Shown piece after piece: positions 1 through 9,077 of a stretch of 64,000 nt of DNA (within the stretch, counting starts at the first letter, position 1; each line of letters starts with the position of its first letter). This DNA is from Roseibacillus ishigakijimensis (GTDB lineage: Bacteria; Verrucomicrobiota; Verrucomicrobiia; Verrucomicrobiales; Akkermansiaceae): contig NZ_JAENIO010000008.1 of the NCBI RefSeq assembly GCF_016595415.1, positions 46,180 to 110,179 on the forward strand, in the 5' to 3' direction. A program made the position numbers and the translations under genes. The notes under the pieces were generated by a model. The model worked only from the letters and a program-made list of their open reading frames with translations. It ran no database searches and was not told the DNA's origin.

Positions 1-110
1 TCGAGCTGGCTCCTGGCGAATACGAAGTGGTCTGGACCGGTCCCACCGGCGAAGTGCGCAAAGGCTTTGCCGTGGTCGCCGGGGAAGCCACCGAGATTCT
101 CATTCCCTAA
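1..110 (+). CDS. C-terminal end of an unidentified protein (5' truncated)
   Basis: The reading frame is open from the window edge (first full codon at base 3) to a TAA at 108-110 and gives about 35 residues ending in TEILIP. The Gly/Val/Thr-rich pattern (PGEYEVVWTGP, then GFAVVAGEA) looks like the last strands of an immunoglobulin-like or carboxypeptidase-regulatory-like beta domain, which often ends secreted or envelope proteins. The family cannot be named from this fragment. The next gene is convergent on the minus strand 64 bases downstream. Confidence 0.6.
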   Translation, partial: ELAPGEYEVVWTGPTGEVRKGFAVVAGEATEILIP

Positions 111-174
111 TTTCTTTCCAAGCGTGTGTTGTATGGGCCCGGACTTGCGTGAGCAGGTCCGGGCTTGCTTGCTT

Positions 175-1524
175 TCAGGCCTCGGGGCGCTGCTGGGATC
201 GCCAGTAGTCGAGGCGCTCCGCGATGCGCTTTTCCATGCCGTTTTTACTGGGTTCGTAGTATGTCCGGCCTTCCGGGAGATAGGCTTGGGGGGTGAAGTT
301 CCCTTCGTAGTCGTGGGAGTAGAGATAGTTCATCGCGGCGGTGTCGGCCCCCGACAAGGTGGCGATTTTTTTGCGGAAGCGGGTTTGCAAGTGAGCGGGG
401 ACGGCCAGGGTCTTGTTGGCGGCGACATCGGCCAGGGCGGCACCCAAAGCGGCGTAAGCCGAGTTCGACTTGGGGGCGGTGGCCAGATGCACGGTGGCGT
501 GGGCGAGGGGAATGCGCCCCTCCGGCATGCCGACGAATTCCAGCGCTTGCTGGGCGGCGATGGCGACTTGCAGGGCGCTGGAGTCCGCCAGTCCGATATC
601 TTCCGAGGCGGCGATGACCAGACGGCGCGCAATGAAGCGCGGGTCCTCTCCGGCAGTCAGCATCTTGGCCAGCCAATAAAGGGCCGCGTCGGGGTCGGAA
701 CCACGGATGGATTTGATGAAGGCTGAAATGGTGTCGTAGTGTTGATCGCCATCGGCGTCGTAGAGGACCGCTTTTTGTTGGATGGATTCTTCCGCCACTG
801 CGAGATCGAGGAGAATTTTTTCCTCTTGCGGGGAAGAGAGGACCGCCAGTTCCAGGGCCGTGAGAGCCTTGCGGGCATCGCCATCGGCTTTTTCGGCCAA
901 GTGGCGGAGGGCGTCCTCCTGGGCTTCGATTTCATAGTGCCCGAGCCCGCGTTCCGCATCGGCAATCGCAGTGCGCAGGAGATCGACGATGTCTGCCGTG
1001 CTGAGGTGTTCGAGCTGGAAAACTTGCGAGCGGGAGACCAGCGGTGAGTTAATGTAAAAGTAAGGATTGTGGGTGGTGGCTCCGATGAAGCGCACCGTGC
1101 CCCGCTCAAGATGGGGGAGGAGCACGTCCTGCTGGGCTTTGTTGAAACGATGGATCTCGTCGATGAAGAGAATCGTCGTTTCATTGCGCAGCTTCTGCCA
1201 AGAGGCCGCTTGCTCGATTTTGGCTCGAATCTCCGCCACATTGGATTCCACCCCGTTCAGCGCCTCGAAGCGGGAGCCCGTGCTGCGGGCGATGACGGTG
1301 GCCAGAGTGGTCTTGCCCGTGCCGGGAGGGCCGTAGAAAATCAGGGAGGAAAAGCGGTCGGACTCAATGGCGCGGCGAAGCAATTTTCCTTCCGCGAGGA
1401 TGTGGTCCTGCCCACGCACCTCGGCCAGGCTGCGTGGTCTCATGCGGGCTGCCAGAGGCTGATGAGGGTCAACCGCATGGGAGGGCGGTGGAGAGTGGCT
1501 ATCGCTGCCAAAGAGGTCGGACAT
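175..1524 (-). CDS. rarA: Replication-associated recombination protein A (RarA/MgsA), AAA+ ATPase
   Basis: The 449-residue protein belongs to the clamp-loader-like AAA+ ATPases that act at stalled replication forks together with SSB and RecA. Walker A (GPPGTGKT) is at residues 65-72 and Walker B with the DEIH box (LFIDEIH) at about 119-125. A sensor stretch reading RFIGATTHNPYF follows, then the helical C-terminal MgsA oligomerisation domain. The start at 1524 (MSDLFGSD) was chosen because the frame continues upstream only with low-complexity, non-family sequence. Length fits the family. The gene is divergent from the ACT-domain gene at 1613, so the 88 bases between them probably hold both promoters. 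Confidence 0.95.
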   Translation of the reverse strand: MSDLFGSDSHSPPPSHAVDPHQPLAARMRPRSLAEVRGQDHILAEGKLLRRAIESDRFSSLIFYGPPGTGKTTLATVIARSTGSRFEALNGVESNVAEIRAKIEQAASWQKLRNETTILFIDEIHRFNKAQQDVLLPHLERGTVRFIGATTHNPYFYINSPLVSRSQVFQLEHLSTADIVDLLRTAIADAERGLGHYEIEAQEDALRHLAEKADGDARKALTALELAVLSSPQEEKILLDLAVAEESIQQKAVLYDADGDQHYDTISAFIKSIRGSDPDAALYWLAKMLTAGEDPRFIARRLVIAASEDIGLADSSALQVAIAAQQALEFVGMPEGRIPLAHATVHLATAPKSNSAYAALGAALADVAANKTLAVPAHLQTRFRKKIATLSGADTAAMNYLYSHDYEGNFTPQAYLPEGRTYYEPSKNGMEKRIAERLDYWRSQQRPEA

Positions 1525-1612
1525 GGGGCCAGTCTGCACCGAACTGAGGCCGGGGCCAATCGCGAAGGGGGCTGGTATTTGTCGTCCCTCTGTTCTAGAA
1601 CGTCCCCCGACA

Positions 1613-2074
1613 ATGGTGGTGAAACAAGAGACGCTGCGTCCGGGCGAGCCCGTGCGACAATTTTCCGTTTTATTGGCGAACCGTGCGGGAGCTCTGGTTT
1701 CCCTAACCCATCTCCTCAAGCGCGAGCACATTGAGTTGCTGGGAATCAGTGTGCAAGACTCGCGCGATGCCACCGTGGCCCGCCTGGTATTGAGCGATCC
1801 CGATGGCGCGGAGGCTCTTTTCATGGAAAAAGGCATCCCCCACACCGTCAGCGAGCTGGTGGTGGTGGGCTTCCGGGAAGTGGGGGAGGACTTGCTCAAG
1901 TGCCTCGACACCCTGCGCCTTGCCGAGGTCAATATCGACTTTGCCTACGGTCTTCTTCCCCATCCCAAGGGGTTGACCCTGATGGCTTTTCATCTCGATG
2001 ACGGCGACTTCGCGGCGAATGTGCTGCACTCCGCCGGCTTCAAGGTCCTGAATCAACAAGAGCTCAGCCGATAG
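1613..2074 (+). CDS. ACT-domain protein, probable amino-acid-sensing regulator
   Basis: This 153-residue protein contains two ACT-like units. The first (about residues 14-80) starts with RQFSVLLANRAGAL and GISVQDSRD. The second (about 80-150) contains LRLAEVNIDFAYGLL and ends in a strand like those of paired ACT domains. There is no catalytic domain. Stand-alone ACT pairs usually bind amino acids and control an enzyme or transporter, but the ligand cannot be read from sequence. The ATG at 1613 is preferred over an upstream in-frame codon at 1523, which would run into the start of rarA. No operon partner is evident. Confidence 0.8.
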   Translation: MVVKQETLRPGEPVRQFSVLLANRAGALVSLTHLLKREHIELLGISVQDSRDATVARLVLSDPDGAEALFMEKGIPHTVSELVVVGFREVGEDLLKCLDTLRLAEVNIDFAYGLLPHPKGLTLMAFHLDDGDFAANVLHSAGFKVLNQQELSR

Positions 2075-2098
2075 CGGAGGCAGGGTGATTCGGGTGGC

Positions 2099-3775
2099 CT
2101 AGAGGCGCACCCAACTGGCGATGAATTGGGCCGCTTGCCGTGCTTCTTCGGCGTCGGTGAGGAGGTGATCGGCTCGGTCGAGGGAGAGAAAGGATTTGGG
2201 GTGCTTGGCCGCCGAGTAGATTTCGCCCGCGTTTTCCAAGCCCACAATCTCATCCATGGGCGAGTGCATCACCAGGAGGCGGCGCCCCAGCCGGGCAATG
2301 CGCTGCTCTTGGTCATGACCTTCCAGATCGGTGAGAAAACGGCTGCCGATGCGGAAGTTGCGCCCGGCTAGAGTCACCTCTGCTTCTCCTTTGCTCTCGA
2401 TTTCACTCAAATCCATCTCGAAGAGGTGGGTCACGTGACCCGGATCGAAAGGAGCTCCAATGGTCGCGACGTGGGTGCACTCGGGCACCTCGCCAGCGGC
2501 AGCCAGCACGGCCGCTCCCCCCAGGGAGTGGCCGATGAGCAGGGCCGGGGCCATGAAGTGCTCGCGAAGGTGGTTGGCCGCCGCGACCAGATCTTCGACA
2601 TTGGAAAGGAAGGAGGTGTTGGCAAAGTCGCCCTCCGATTGACCGAGACCGGTGAAGTCAAAGCGTAAGGTGGCGATGCCCCGGGCCGCCAAGGCGCGGG
2701 AAATGGCGGTGGCCGCGCGGGAGGATTTGCCGCAGGTGAAACAGTGCGCGAAGAGGGCGTAGCCTCGGGGTTGTTCTCCGGGCAGCTCCAGCCGGGCATC
2801 CAGGGAGTCGCCATTGGCTCCGGTGAAGGTCACTTTGCGGGCGCTGGTTTTGGGGGCCAGAATGAGTTGCTCCAGAGCAGAGAGGGTTTCGTGGGCCTCC
2901 AGCCGGTTCCAGAGATCGAGGGGAATCTCGCACCCGGCGGCAGTCAGCAAGAGCGCTTGGGGAATGGCCCGCGCGGAGTTGTCGCCTCCGGCCAGAATGT
3001 TCTCCGACAGGCTGGCGAGAAAGCCCTCTGCACTGGGGTCGGCCCCTTGCTGGTGCCAGCGCAAGGCAAAGTAGAGGGTGGCCGGGAAGGCTTCTGGGAT
3101 GTGGCAGGTGAGCCCGAAGTCCGCCGCCACTTGGGAGGGGTCTTCACTGCTGAGAGCTCCCCGGGCTTTTTGCAGCCACTCGCGGGCCGGGAGATCGGCG
3201 TAGTCGCTGGCGGCTGCTTTCTCCAGGGCTGCGGGCAGATCCGCGCCCTCTTGCAGCGCGGTGACCGCGCGCACAAAAAATTCGGCGGAATCCACCACCG
3301 AGCCATCGCCGTGGGTGAGAGCGGTTTGCTCGCGGGCGGCCTGGATGCGGTCTTCCAAGGAGCCCTTGCCGGCGAAAAGCGCAGGCACAAAGCGGGAAGC
3401 TCCCGCTAGATCATTGGAGTCAGAGGCTGGCTTTTCCGCCCCGGCGGCCATGTTTTCGAGAGTGCCTTTGGTCGCTCCATCCACATAGCCATCGTAGTCG
3501 CTCATCCCGGCCTGCCACAGGGCGTGAAAGACCGGGAGCGACCATTGGGGCGTGGCCACCACGGCCTGTGCCACCATCACCATCTGGTCCCCGTAGTGGG
3601 TGAACTGGCCTTTCTTACGATTGGGGTGGTAATTGGAGCGGGGGTCGTCGAAGTCGCGCACCCCCTCGGGATAGAGCCGGGCTACTTTGCCCTGATTGTA
3701 GATCCAGTGGGAGCCGAGGGAGAGCGCGTCGGCCAGAAAAGCGGAACGGAAAATGTTAGAAGAGAACGGAATCAT
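2099..3775 (-). CDS. Fusion: ADP-ribosylglycohydrolase-family domain + alpha/beta hydrolase
   Basis: One uninterrupted 558-residue frame joins two enzyme domains. Residues 1 to about 300 resemble the ADP-ribosylglycohydrolase (DraG) fold, with the N-terminal helix [15 protein letters not shown] and a later [14 protein letters not shown] helix. The usual metal-binding GD and TDDT pattern is altered. Residues about 311-558 are an alpha/beta hydrolase of the kind often fused to OsmC, starting [16 protein letters not shown]. The nucleophile Ser is at about 417 (GHSLGG), an acid Asp at about 508 (HSPMDE) and His at about 537 (RADHLL). The substrate is unknown. The ATG at 3775 was chosen because sequence further upstream is not family-like; an ATG at 3790 is possible. 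Confidence 0.75.
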   Translation of the reverse strand: MIPFSSNIFRSAFLADALSLGSHWIYNQGKVARLYPEGVRDFDDPRSNYHPNRKKGQFTHYGDQMVMVAQAVVATPQWSLPVFHALWQAGMSDYDGYVDGATKGTLENMAAGAEKPASDSNDLAGASRFVPALFAGKGSLEDRIQAAREQTALTHGDGSVVDSAEFFVRAVTALQEGADLPAALEKAAASDYADLPAREWLQKARGALSSEDPSQVAADFGLTCHIPEAFPATLYFALRWHQQGADPSAEGFLASLSENILAGGDNSARAIPQALLLTAAGCEIPLDLWNRLEAHETLSALEQLILAPKTSARKVTFTGANGDSLDARLELPGEQPRGYALFAHCFTCGKSSRAATAISRALAARGIATLRFDFTGLGQSEGDFANTSFLSNVEDLVAAANHLREHFMAPALLIGHSLGGAAVLAAAGEVPECTHVATIGAPFDPGHVTHLFEMDLSEIESKGEAEVTLAGRNFRIGSRFLTDLEGHDQEQRIARLGRRLLVMHSPMDEIVGLENAGEIYSAAKHPKSFLSLDRADHLLTDAEEARQAAQFIASWVRL

Positions 3776-3880
3776 AGCGGAACGTATCATTCCCAACTTT
3801 GCGGCGAGCGCAACCTGATTTCGTGTGAACGAAGATCGCGCTGGGGTTGACCGGGGCTTTTGCCCTAGGCTGCCCGCGCA

Positions 3881-5020
3881 ATGATGGCTTGGGACGGCGT
3901 TTTCTGGTGGTCGGTGGTGATTCTGGTCGGAGCCTGTGTGGGCTCGTTCCTCAATGTGGTGATTTATCGCGTTCCGCGCGGCCTCTCGGTCAATCAACCC
4001 AAGCGGTCCTATTGCCCGGGTTGTGAGAAGCCCATCCCCTGGTTCCGCAATTTGCCCCTCGTGACTTGGCTTTGGCAGCGGGGGAAATGCGCGGAGTGCG
4101 GGATGCGCATTCCCTTCCGCTACTTTCTAGTTGAGCTGCTCACCGTTGCTCTGTGGGCGCTCGCCTGGAAGTTGGTGGGGGCGGCCGGTTACCCCGGGGA
4201 AGCCTTCCTTCTAATTGTTTTTCTCACCCTGCTCATCGCCATTTCCTTCATTGATGCCGAGCACTACATCATCCCGGTCCTCATGACCTGGGTGGGCTCC
4301 GCGATAGCCATTGCAGGGGCGGTCTTTTTTCCCGAGTTGGTGACCCTGGCCAAGGGAATCCGGGTGTGGCCGCAGGGTTGGCAGGAGGCCCTGCTCGGCT
4401 TTGCCGCTGGCTATGCCATCCTGCAGCTGGTCGTCTGGGGCGGCAAGCTGGCCTTCGGGCGCCAGCGTTTCACCTACGACAAACCCGTGGCGTGGCATCT
4501 GCGCGAACCTCTAGACGAGGAGGCTCTCGAAACTCCCGAGGGACAGCTGTGCTTTGTGGTCGAGGGGGAGCCCTACACTTGGGGAGAGATGTTTTATCGT
4601 CCCACCGATAAGCTGCTGGTGACGGGTGGGGACTTCCTCGTCGATGGCAAAGAGGTCGCTGGTGAAAGTCTCGTCATTCGCGAGGATCGGGTCGAGATTG
4701 GGAGCGAGACTTATCTCATCGAAGACCTGTTCTCTTTGTCTGGGATGACCACCGAGGTGGTGCGTCCCCGGGAAGCGATGGGTGGGGGAGATCCGCCCTT
4801 GTTGGCGATGATTGGGGCCTTCCTCGGCTGGCCTGCGGTGCTCTTCACTCTCTTTTGTTCTTCTCTCTACGCCCTTGTGGCCGCTCTCCTGCTGCGGGTG
4901 GGTTTGGGCAAACCTCTTCCCTTCGGTCCCTTTCTTGCCCTCGCCGGTCTGACCTGGGCCTTTGGGGGCTGGCAACTTTGGGAATGGTATCTGGGCTTGA
5001 TGTCCTTCGGTCGCTCTTGA
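3881..5020 (+). CDS. Type IV prepilin peptidase (A24 family) with inserted soluble domain
   Basis: This membrane aspartic protease (379 residues) cleaves, and in many members N-methylates, type IV pilin-like precursors. The N-terminal domain has the [12 protein letters not shown] motif and a zinc-type cysteine quartet at 45, 48, 70 and 73. The first catalytic Asp is at 125 ([11 protein letters not shown]) and the second at 304 in [17 protein letters not shown]. Between them, residues about 194-297 form a hydrophilic insert absent from textbook PilD, which makes the protein about 100 residues longer than usual. No pilin or secretion genes lie nearby, so the substrate is not shown by context. 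Confidence 0.9.
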   Translation: MMAWDGVFWWSVVILVGACVGSFLNVVIYRVPRGLSVNQPKRSYCPGCEKPIPWFRNLPLVTWLWQRGKCAECGMRIPFRYFLVELLTVALWALAWKLVGAAGYPGEAFLLIVFLTLLIAISFIDAEHYIIPVLMTWVGSAIAIAGAVFFPELVTLAKGIRVWPQGWQEALLGFAAGYAILQLVVWGGKLAFGRQRFTYDKPVAWHLREPLDEEALETPEGQLCFVVEGEPYTWGEMFYRPTDKLLVTGGDFLVDGKEVAGESLVIREDRVEIGSETYLIEDLFSLSGMTTEVVRPREAMGGGDPPLLAMIGAFLGWPAVLFTLFCSSLYALVAALLLRVGLGKPLPFGPFLALAGLTWAFGGWQLWEWYLGLMSFGRS

Positions 5021-5123
5021 CCAACCGGATGGGTGGAGTTTTTGGGCTGGAAAGCGAGTTGGAAGAGAATTTTTCTCGCCAGGGGAGCCCGGGGGTTTTA
5101 GGAGGCGGGTAATCAGATAGAGA

Positions 5124-6044
5124 ATGCTTGCGATTATCTTTGGAATGGTGCTCCTTTATTTTGGGGCCGAGGGACTTGTCAGAGGAAGTGCCCGCCTTGC
5201 GGCTCGCTTTGGGATCCCGCCTCTCATCATCGGTTTGACCATTGTGGCTTTTGGCACCAGTGCACCCGAATTAACCGTTAGTCTCTCCGCCGCCTTGCGC
5301 GGAGCAGGGGATGTGGCGGTGGGAAATGCCTTGGGTTCGAATATCTTTAATATTGCGGTCATTCTCGGTCTGACGGCGCTCATTCAGCCCCCTCGCGTTC
5401 ATCAGGACCTGATCCGGCGGGAAATCCCTTTTCTCATCGTGGTGACCCTGTTGGCTTGTGGTTTGGTGGCAGGAGGGGGGATTTCCCGCCTTGCCGGGGG
5501 GCTTCTTTTCCTTCTTCTCTGCGCCTACACCGCTTTTTCCATCCGCCAAGGCAGACGCTCGGGCGAGGAGGAGGAAGGGAGTGGTCCTGCCGAGCGCACG
5601 CCCTTGTGGCAATGCGCACTCTTCATCGTGCTGGGCCTGGCCGTGCTGGTCGCAGGCTCCCATCTCTTCGTGCTGGGGGCGGTGGAGGTGGCCCGCGGCT
5701 TCGGGGTCTCGGAGGCGGTCATCGGCTTGACCATTGTCGCCGCCGGAACCAGTTTGCCCGAGCTGGCCACCAGCGTGGTGGCCGCCGTCAAAAAGGAGGC
5801 CGATGTCGCCATTGGCAATATCGTGGGCTCCAATATCTTCAATATCCTCTGCATTCTCGGCCTCACCGCAGTGGTGAGCCCGCTGGAGGTGGTCGGCATC
5901 GGTCTGCGCGATGCCCTCGTGATGCTGGCCTTCAGCGTGGTGTTGCTTCCCTTTGCCTGGAGCCAAAAGTCAATTTCCCGCTGGGAAGGTGGCTTTTTCC
6001 TTCTCGCCTACGGGGGCTACCTCGCGCTTTTGTGGCCGCGATGA
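5124..6044 (+). CDS. Calcium/sodium antiporter, CaCA family (YrbG-like)
   Basis: The 306-residue inner-membrane protein has the internal duplication of the CaCA superfamily. Two alpha repeats carry GTSAPELTVS followed by GNALGSNIFNI in the first half, and AGTSLPELATSV followed by GNIVGSNIFNI in the second. About ten transmembrane segments are predicted by eye, split by a short hydrophilic loop (RQGRRSGEEEEGSG). It should exchange Ca2+ for Na+ or H+. An AGGAGG-like ribosome site lies roughly 20 bases before the ATG, so the start is reasonable but not certain. The gene is followed closely by the bamD-like gene. Confidence 0.93.
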   Translation: MLAIIFGMVLLYFGAEGLVRGSARLAARFGIPPLIIGLTIVAFGTSAPELTVSLSAALRGAGDVAVGNALGSNIFNIAVILGLTALIQPPRVHQDLIRREIPFLIVVTLLACGLVAGGGISRLAGGLLFLLLCAYTAFSIRQGRRSGEEEEGSGPAERTPLWQCALFIVLGLAVLVAGSHLFVLGAVEVARGFGVSEAVIGLTIVAAGTSLPELATSVVAAVKKEADVAIGNIVGSNIFNILCILGLTAVVSPLEVVGIGLRDALVMLAFSVVLLPFAWSQKSISRWEGGFFLLAYGGYLALLWPR

Positions 6045-6091
6045 TGGTTTTCCCGCTTGGAAGGGAGGCCGATTGCCTCCATGTTCGGGGC

Positions 6092-7015
6092 ATGAAATTC
6101 TGCGCCCTTCTTCTCGGTCTGGCCTTCCTGACGGCTTGTTCGTCCTTCCGTGGCGATGCTCCGCCCTTGCAGGGGACGGTGCGCGGGGACAATCCGAGAG
6201 CGGCGACCCTCTATCAAAATGGGGCTGGCTGGGAGGCGGCGGGCGATTATAAGAAGGCCCTCAAAAGCTACCGCACCCTGTTGAAGGATTTTCCCGCCGA
6301 CAAGCGCGCGGCCGAGGCTCGTTTTCGTGAGGCCACCATTTTGACTGCTCTCGGCGAAGAGCGTGATGCCTTCGATGCCTACCAGCTTTTCATTGAGCGT
6401 CACCCCGGCAATGCCCTTTATCCCCAGGCGGTCAGCCAACAGGAGGCCGTCGCCCATGCCGCTGCTTCCGGCGACATCCGCACCAGCTTTCTCGGCCTGA
6501 AGTCCCGTCTTGATCGCAAGACCATTGTTTCCATGCTGGAGAAGGTGCGCGACAATGCTCCCCATGCAGCCTCCGCTCCCCGGGCCCAGTATATGATCGG
6601 GCAGGTGAACGAATCGCGAAAAAAGGCTGATGAGGCTATCGCTGCCTATGGCAAGCTGGTGGACGACTACCCGAACTCCAGCAATGCGCCCGATGCCCAG
6701 TTCCGCATTGGCGAAATTCTCTTGAAGCAGGCCCGTGATGGCAATCAGGATCAAGCCAACCTCGAGCGTGCCCGCAGTGCCTACAACGACCTCTTGCTCG
6801 CTTATCCCGGCTCCTCCTTCGCCCCCCAGGCCAAGCAGCGTATCGCCACCATTGGTTCGCGCGATTTGCAGGCCTCTTATGATGTGGCGGAATTCTATCG
6901 CAAAAAAGGGGAACTCGACTCCGCCGCCTATTATTATCAGGAAGTCATTGATGGCGCCGCTCCCGGAGAATTGCGCAATCGCGCCGCAGCCCGGCTGGCC
7001 GCCCTCAAGCAGTAA
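6092..7015 (+). CDS. BamD-like outer-membrane assembly lipoprotein with TPR repeats
   Basis: This 307-residue lipoprotein has a signal peptide ending in lipobox LTAC, with Cys16 as the lipidated residue. Several TPR-like units follow: GDYKKALKSYRTLLKDFP near residue 55, then repeats with DEAIAAYGKLVDDYP and AQFRIGEILL. The layout matches BamD/YfiO, the lipoprotein of the outer-membrane beta-barrel assembly machine, though the protein is longer than E. coli BamD (about 245 residues). The ATG at 6092 is the only start that gives a signal peptide. The next gene, 12 bases downstream, is LptE-like, so the pair serves outer-membrane biogenesis. Confidence 0.85.
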   Translation: MKFCALLLGLAFLTACSSFRGDAPPLQGTVRGDNPRAATLYQNGAGWEAAGDYKKALKSYRTLLKDFPADKRAAEARFREATILTALGEERDAFDAYQLFIERHPGNALYPQAVSQQEAVAHAAASGDIRTSFLGLKSRLDRKTIVSMLEKVRDNAPHAASAPRAQYMIGQVNESRKKADEAIAAYGKLVDDYPNSSNAPDAQFRIGEILLKQARDGNQDQANLERARSAYNDLLLAYPGSSFAPQAKQRIATIGSRDLQASYDVAEFYRKKGELDSAAYYYQEVIDGAAPGELRNRAAARLAALKQ

Positions 7016-7027
7016 GCTTCGCTTCGG

Positions 7028-7543
7028 ATGAAATTTCTCTCTGCTTTCTCTTCTCTGCTGCTCATTTTGAGCCTGTTCGCTTGTGCGGGTTACCAGCTGG
7101 GGGGCACCAAGCCCACCGCCCTGGCTCACGTCGACCGCTTGCAGGTGCCTTTGGCTAAAAATTCCACCCAGATTCCCCGGGCCGCCGCCTTCGTCACCAA
7201 TGGAGTGGTCGATGCCCTTGTGCGCGATGGCACTTACCGTCTTGGCACGGCCGACAGTGCCCAAGCCCGCTTGGAAGTGGAATTCCATGAAGTCAACTTC
7301 CGAGCCTTGCGCACCGATCGGGAGAACCGCCTGCGCCCGGAGGAACTCTCCATGACCATCAGGCTGCGCTGGAAAGTGGTCGATTCCGCCGACCCGCTCA
7401 AGGTGCTCGATTCCGGAGTTTCCACTGGGCGGACCACTTATTTCGCGGACGCCAATTTGCAAACCGCTCAACAAGCGGCGTTGAACGATGCCATCCAGCG
7501 GGCGGCGGTCTCGCTGGTCGCGCGTCTGGCTGATGGCTTTTAG
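7028..7543 (+). CDS. LptE-like LPS-assembly lipoprotein
   Basis: The 171-residue protein starts with a signal peptide and lipobox LFAC (Cys19), followed by the GYQLG motif typical of LptE, the lipoprotein that plugs the LptD barrel during lipopolysaccharide export. The rest is a small alpha/beta domain with strands such as ARLEVEFHEVNFRAL and a C-terminal amphipathic helix (AALNDAIQRAAVSLVARL). It lies 12 bases after the BamD-like gene and just before rsmI, a cluster that looks translationally linked. Sequence divergence in this family is large, so the call leans on the lipobox, GYQLG and context. Confidence 0.82.
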   Translation: MKFLSAFSSLLLILSLFACAGYQLGGTKPTALAHVDRLQVPLAKNSTQIPRAAAFVTNGVVDALVRDGTYRLGTADSAQARLEVEFHEVNFRALRTDRENRLRPEELSMTIRLRWKVVDSADPLKVLDSGVSTGRTTYFADANLQTAQQAALNDAIQRAAVSLVARLADGF

Positions 7544-7559
7544 AGCGGAGAAGAAGAGC

Positions 7560-8231
7560 ATGCTGACCATCGTTCCCACTCCCATAGGCAATCTGGCCGA
7601 CATCACCTTGCGCGCCCTGGAGGTGCTGCGCAGTGCCGATTGGATTGCTTGCGAAGACACCCGCCACACCCGCCGTTTGCTCGATCACTACGAGATTTCC
7701 GGTCGTCTCATGGCCCTGCACGACCACAATGAGGACCGCCAGATACCGGAAGTGCTCGCCAAGCTGGCAGCGGGAGAATCACTCGCCCTGGTTTCCGATG
7801 CCGGCATGCCCCTGGTCTCCGACCCCGGCTTTCGCGTGCTGCGGGCCGTGCGCGAAGCTGGTCACCCGGTGACCGTTTTGCCCGGAGCATCCGCCCCCGT
7901 CACGGCCCTCGTGGCCTCCGGTCTGCCGCCCTATCCTCATCGCTTTGGGGGCTTCCTGCCGGTGAAAAAAGGCAAGCGCCGCAAGGAGCTCGCCGCCGCA
8001 CTAGACAAGGCGGAAACCGCTCTCTACTTCGAGTCTCCCCATCGCCTGATGTCTACCCTCGAGATTCTTGCCGAACTCGCCCCCCAACAAGGGGTGGTGG
8101 TCGCCCGCGAGCTCACCAAGAAGTTCGAGACCATCCATGCGGCATCGGCGAAAGAGCTTTTTGAACACTTCCGTAGCCATCAGGCCAAGGGCGAAATCGT
8201 CCTCTTGTTTCATCCCGAATCAGCGCAATAG
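7560..8231 (+). CDS. rsmI: 16S rRNA (cytidine1402-2'-O)-methyltransferase RsmI
   Basis: RsmI transfers a methyl group from SAM to the ribose of C1402 in the decoding centre of 16S rRNA. The 223-residue protein has the diagnostic N-terminus TIVPTPIGNLADITLRA, then CEDTRHTRRLL, the SDAGMPLVSDPG loop, LPGASAPVTALVASG and YFESPHRL, all family signatures in the expected order. It is shorter than E. coli RsmI (286) and appears to stop after the core. The ATG at 7560 follows a GGAGAAGAAG stretch. An in-frame ATG at 7533 would overlap the lptE-like gene. Confidence 0.95.
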   Translation: MLTIVPTPIGNLADITLRALEVLRSADWIACEDTRHTRRLLDHYEISGRLMALHDHNEDRQIPEVLAKLAAGESLALVSDAGMPLVSDPGFRVLRAVREAGHPVTVLPGASAPVTALVASGLPPYPHRFGGFLPVKKGKRRKELAAALDKAETALYFESPHRLMSTLEILAELAPQQGVVVARELTKKFETIHAASAKELFEHFRSHQAKGEIVLLFHPESAQ

Positions 8232-8237
8232 TTTTTC

Positions 8238-9035
8238 ATGAATTACATCGAACCTCACGCCCACATGGTCAGCCGCACGACCGCCGATTACCAAGCGATT
8301 GTGCAAGCCGGTTGTCTCGCCCTTTGCGAACCCGCCTTCTGGGCCGGCTATGATCGGGCTTCGGTGGAGGGCTTCTACGACTACTATCGCCAGTTGACCG
8401 AGTATGAACCCGCCCGCGCGGCCAAGTTCGGTCTTCCGCACTACACTTGGCTGTGCATCAATCCCAAGGAGGCGGAGGACGCCGGCTTTGCCCGTGAGGT
8501 GATGGCTCTCATCCCCGATTTCCTCGACAAGCCTAATGTCCTCGGCATTGGCGAGATCGGGCTCAATAAAAACACTCGTAACGAGTTGGCCATCTTTGAA
8601 GAGCATGTCGAAATCGCCAAGAAATACGATCTGCCCATTCTCATCCATACTCCTCATCTGGAAGACAAGCTCAAGGGCACCAAGCTCATTCTCGATGCCT
8701 TGAAAAATGCCCGGGTGGATCCCGATCGAGTCATCATCGACCACGTCGAGGAGCACACTGCCGGTTTAGTCCTCGATGCAGGCTTCTGGGCCGGGATGAC
8801 TCTTTACCCCGAGTCCAAGTGCACCGCCGCGCGGGCGATTGATATTTTGGAAACCTTTGGCATGGAGCGCATTTGGATGAACTCGGCCTGCGACTGGGGC
8901 ATTTCCGATCCCCTGGCCGTCATCAAGTGCGCGGTGGAGATGCGCAAGCGCCAGCATGCCCAGCAGATTATCGACAAGGTCATTTACGACAATCCCCGCG
9001 CCTTCCTCAGCCAGAGCCCGAACTTCAAACTCTAA
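8238..9035 (+). CDS. eboB: TatD-family metal-dependent hydrolase, EboB-like
   Basis: The 265-residue TIM-barrel hydrolase keeps the TatD metal ligands: His7 and His9 (EPHAH), Glu106 (GIGEIGLN), His137 (ILIHTPH), His169 (IDHVEEH) and Asp219 (CDWG). It starts six bases after rsmI and is followed 42 bases later by an EboE homologue and then an EboC homologue. That neighbourhood points to the EboB branch rather than ordinary DNase-type TatD. The ebo genes are linked to moving a metabolite precursor to the periplasm in cyanobacteria and other phyla. The substrate is unknown. Confidence 0.88.
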   Translation: MNYIEPHAHMVSRTTADYQAIVQAGCLALCEPAFWAGYDRASVEGFYDYYRQLTEYEPARAAKFGLPHYTWLCINPKEAEDAGFAREVMALIPDFLDKPNVLGIGEIGLNKNTRNELAIFEEHVEIAKKYDLPILIHTPHLEDKLKGTKLILDALKNARVDPDRVIIDHVEEHTAGLVLDAGFWAGMTLYPESKCTAARAIDILETFGMERIWMNSACDWGISDPLAVIKCAVEMRKRQHAQQIIDKVIYDNPRAFLSQSPNFKL

Positions 9036-9077
9036 GCCCCGGCAGGTTTTTCCCTCACCCCCTGCCTTCTCTTTGCC

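Noticed and set aside
1525..1932. N-terminal extension of rarA by 136 codons
   Set aside because: The extension lies over the ACT-domain gene on the other strand and lacks similarity to RarA.
6017..7669. A 550-codon minus-strand frame across the bamD-like and lptE-like genes
   Set aside because: It covers two lipoprotein genes with clear lipoboxes on the plus strand and shows no motif of its own.
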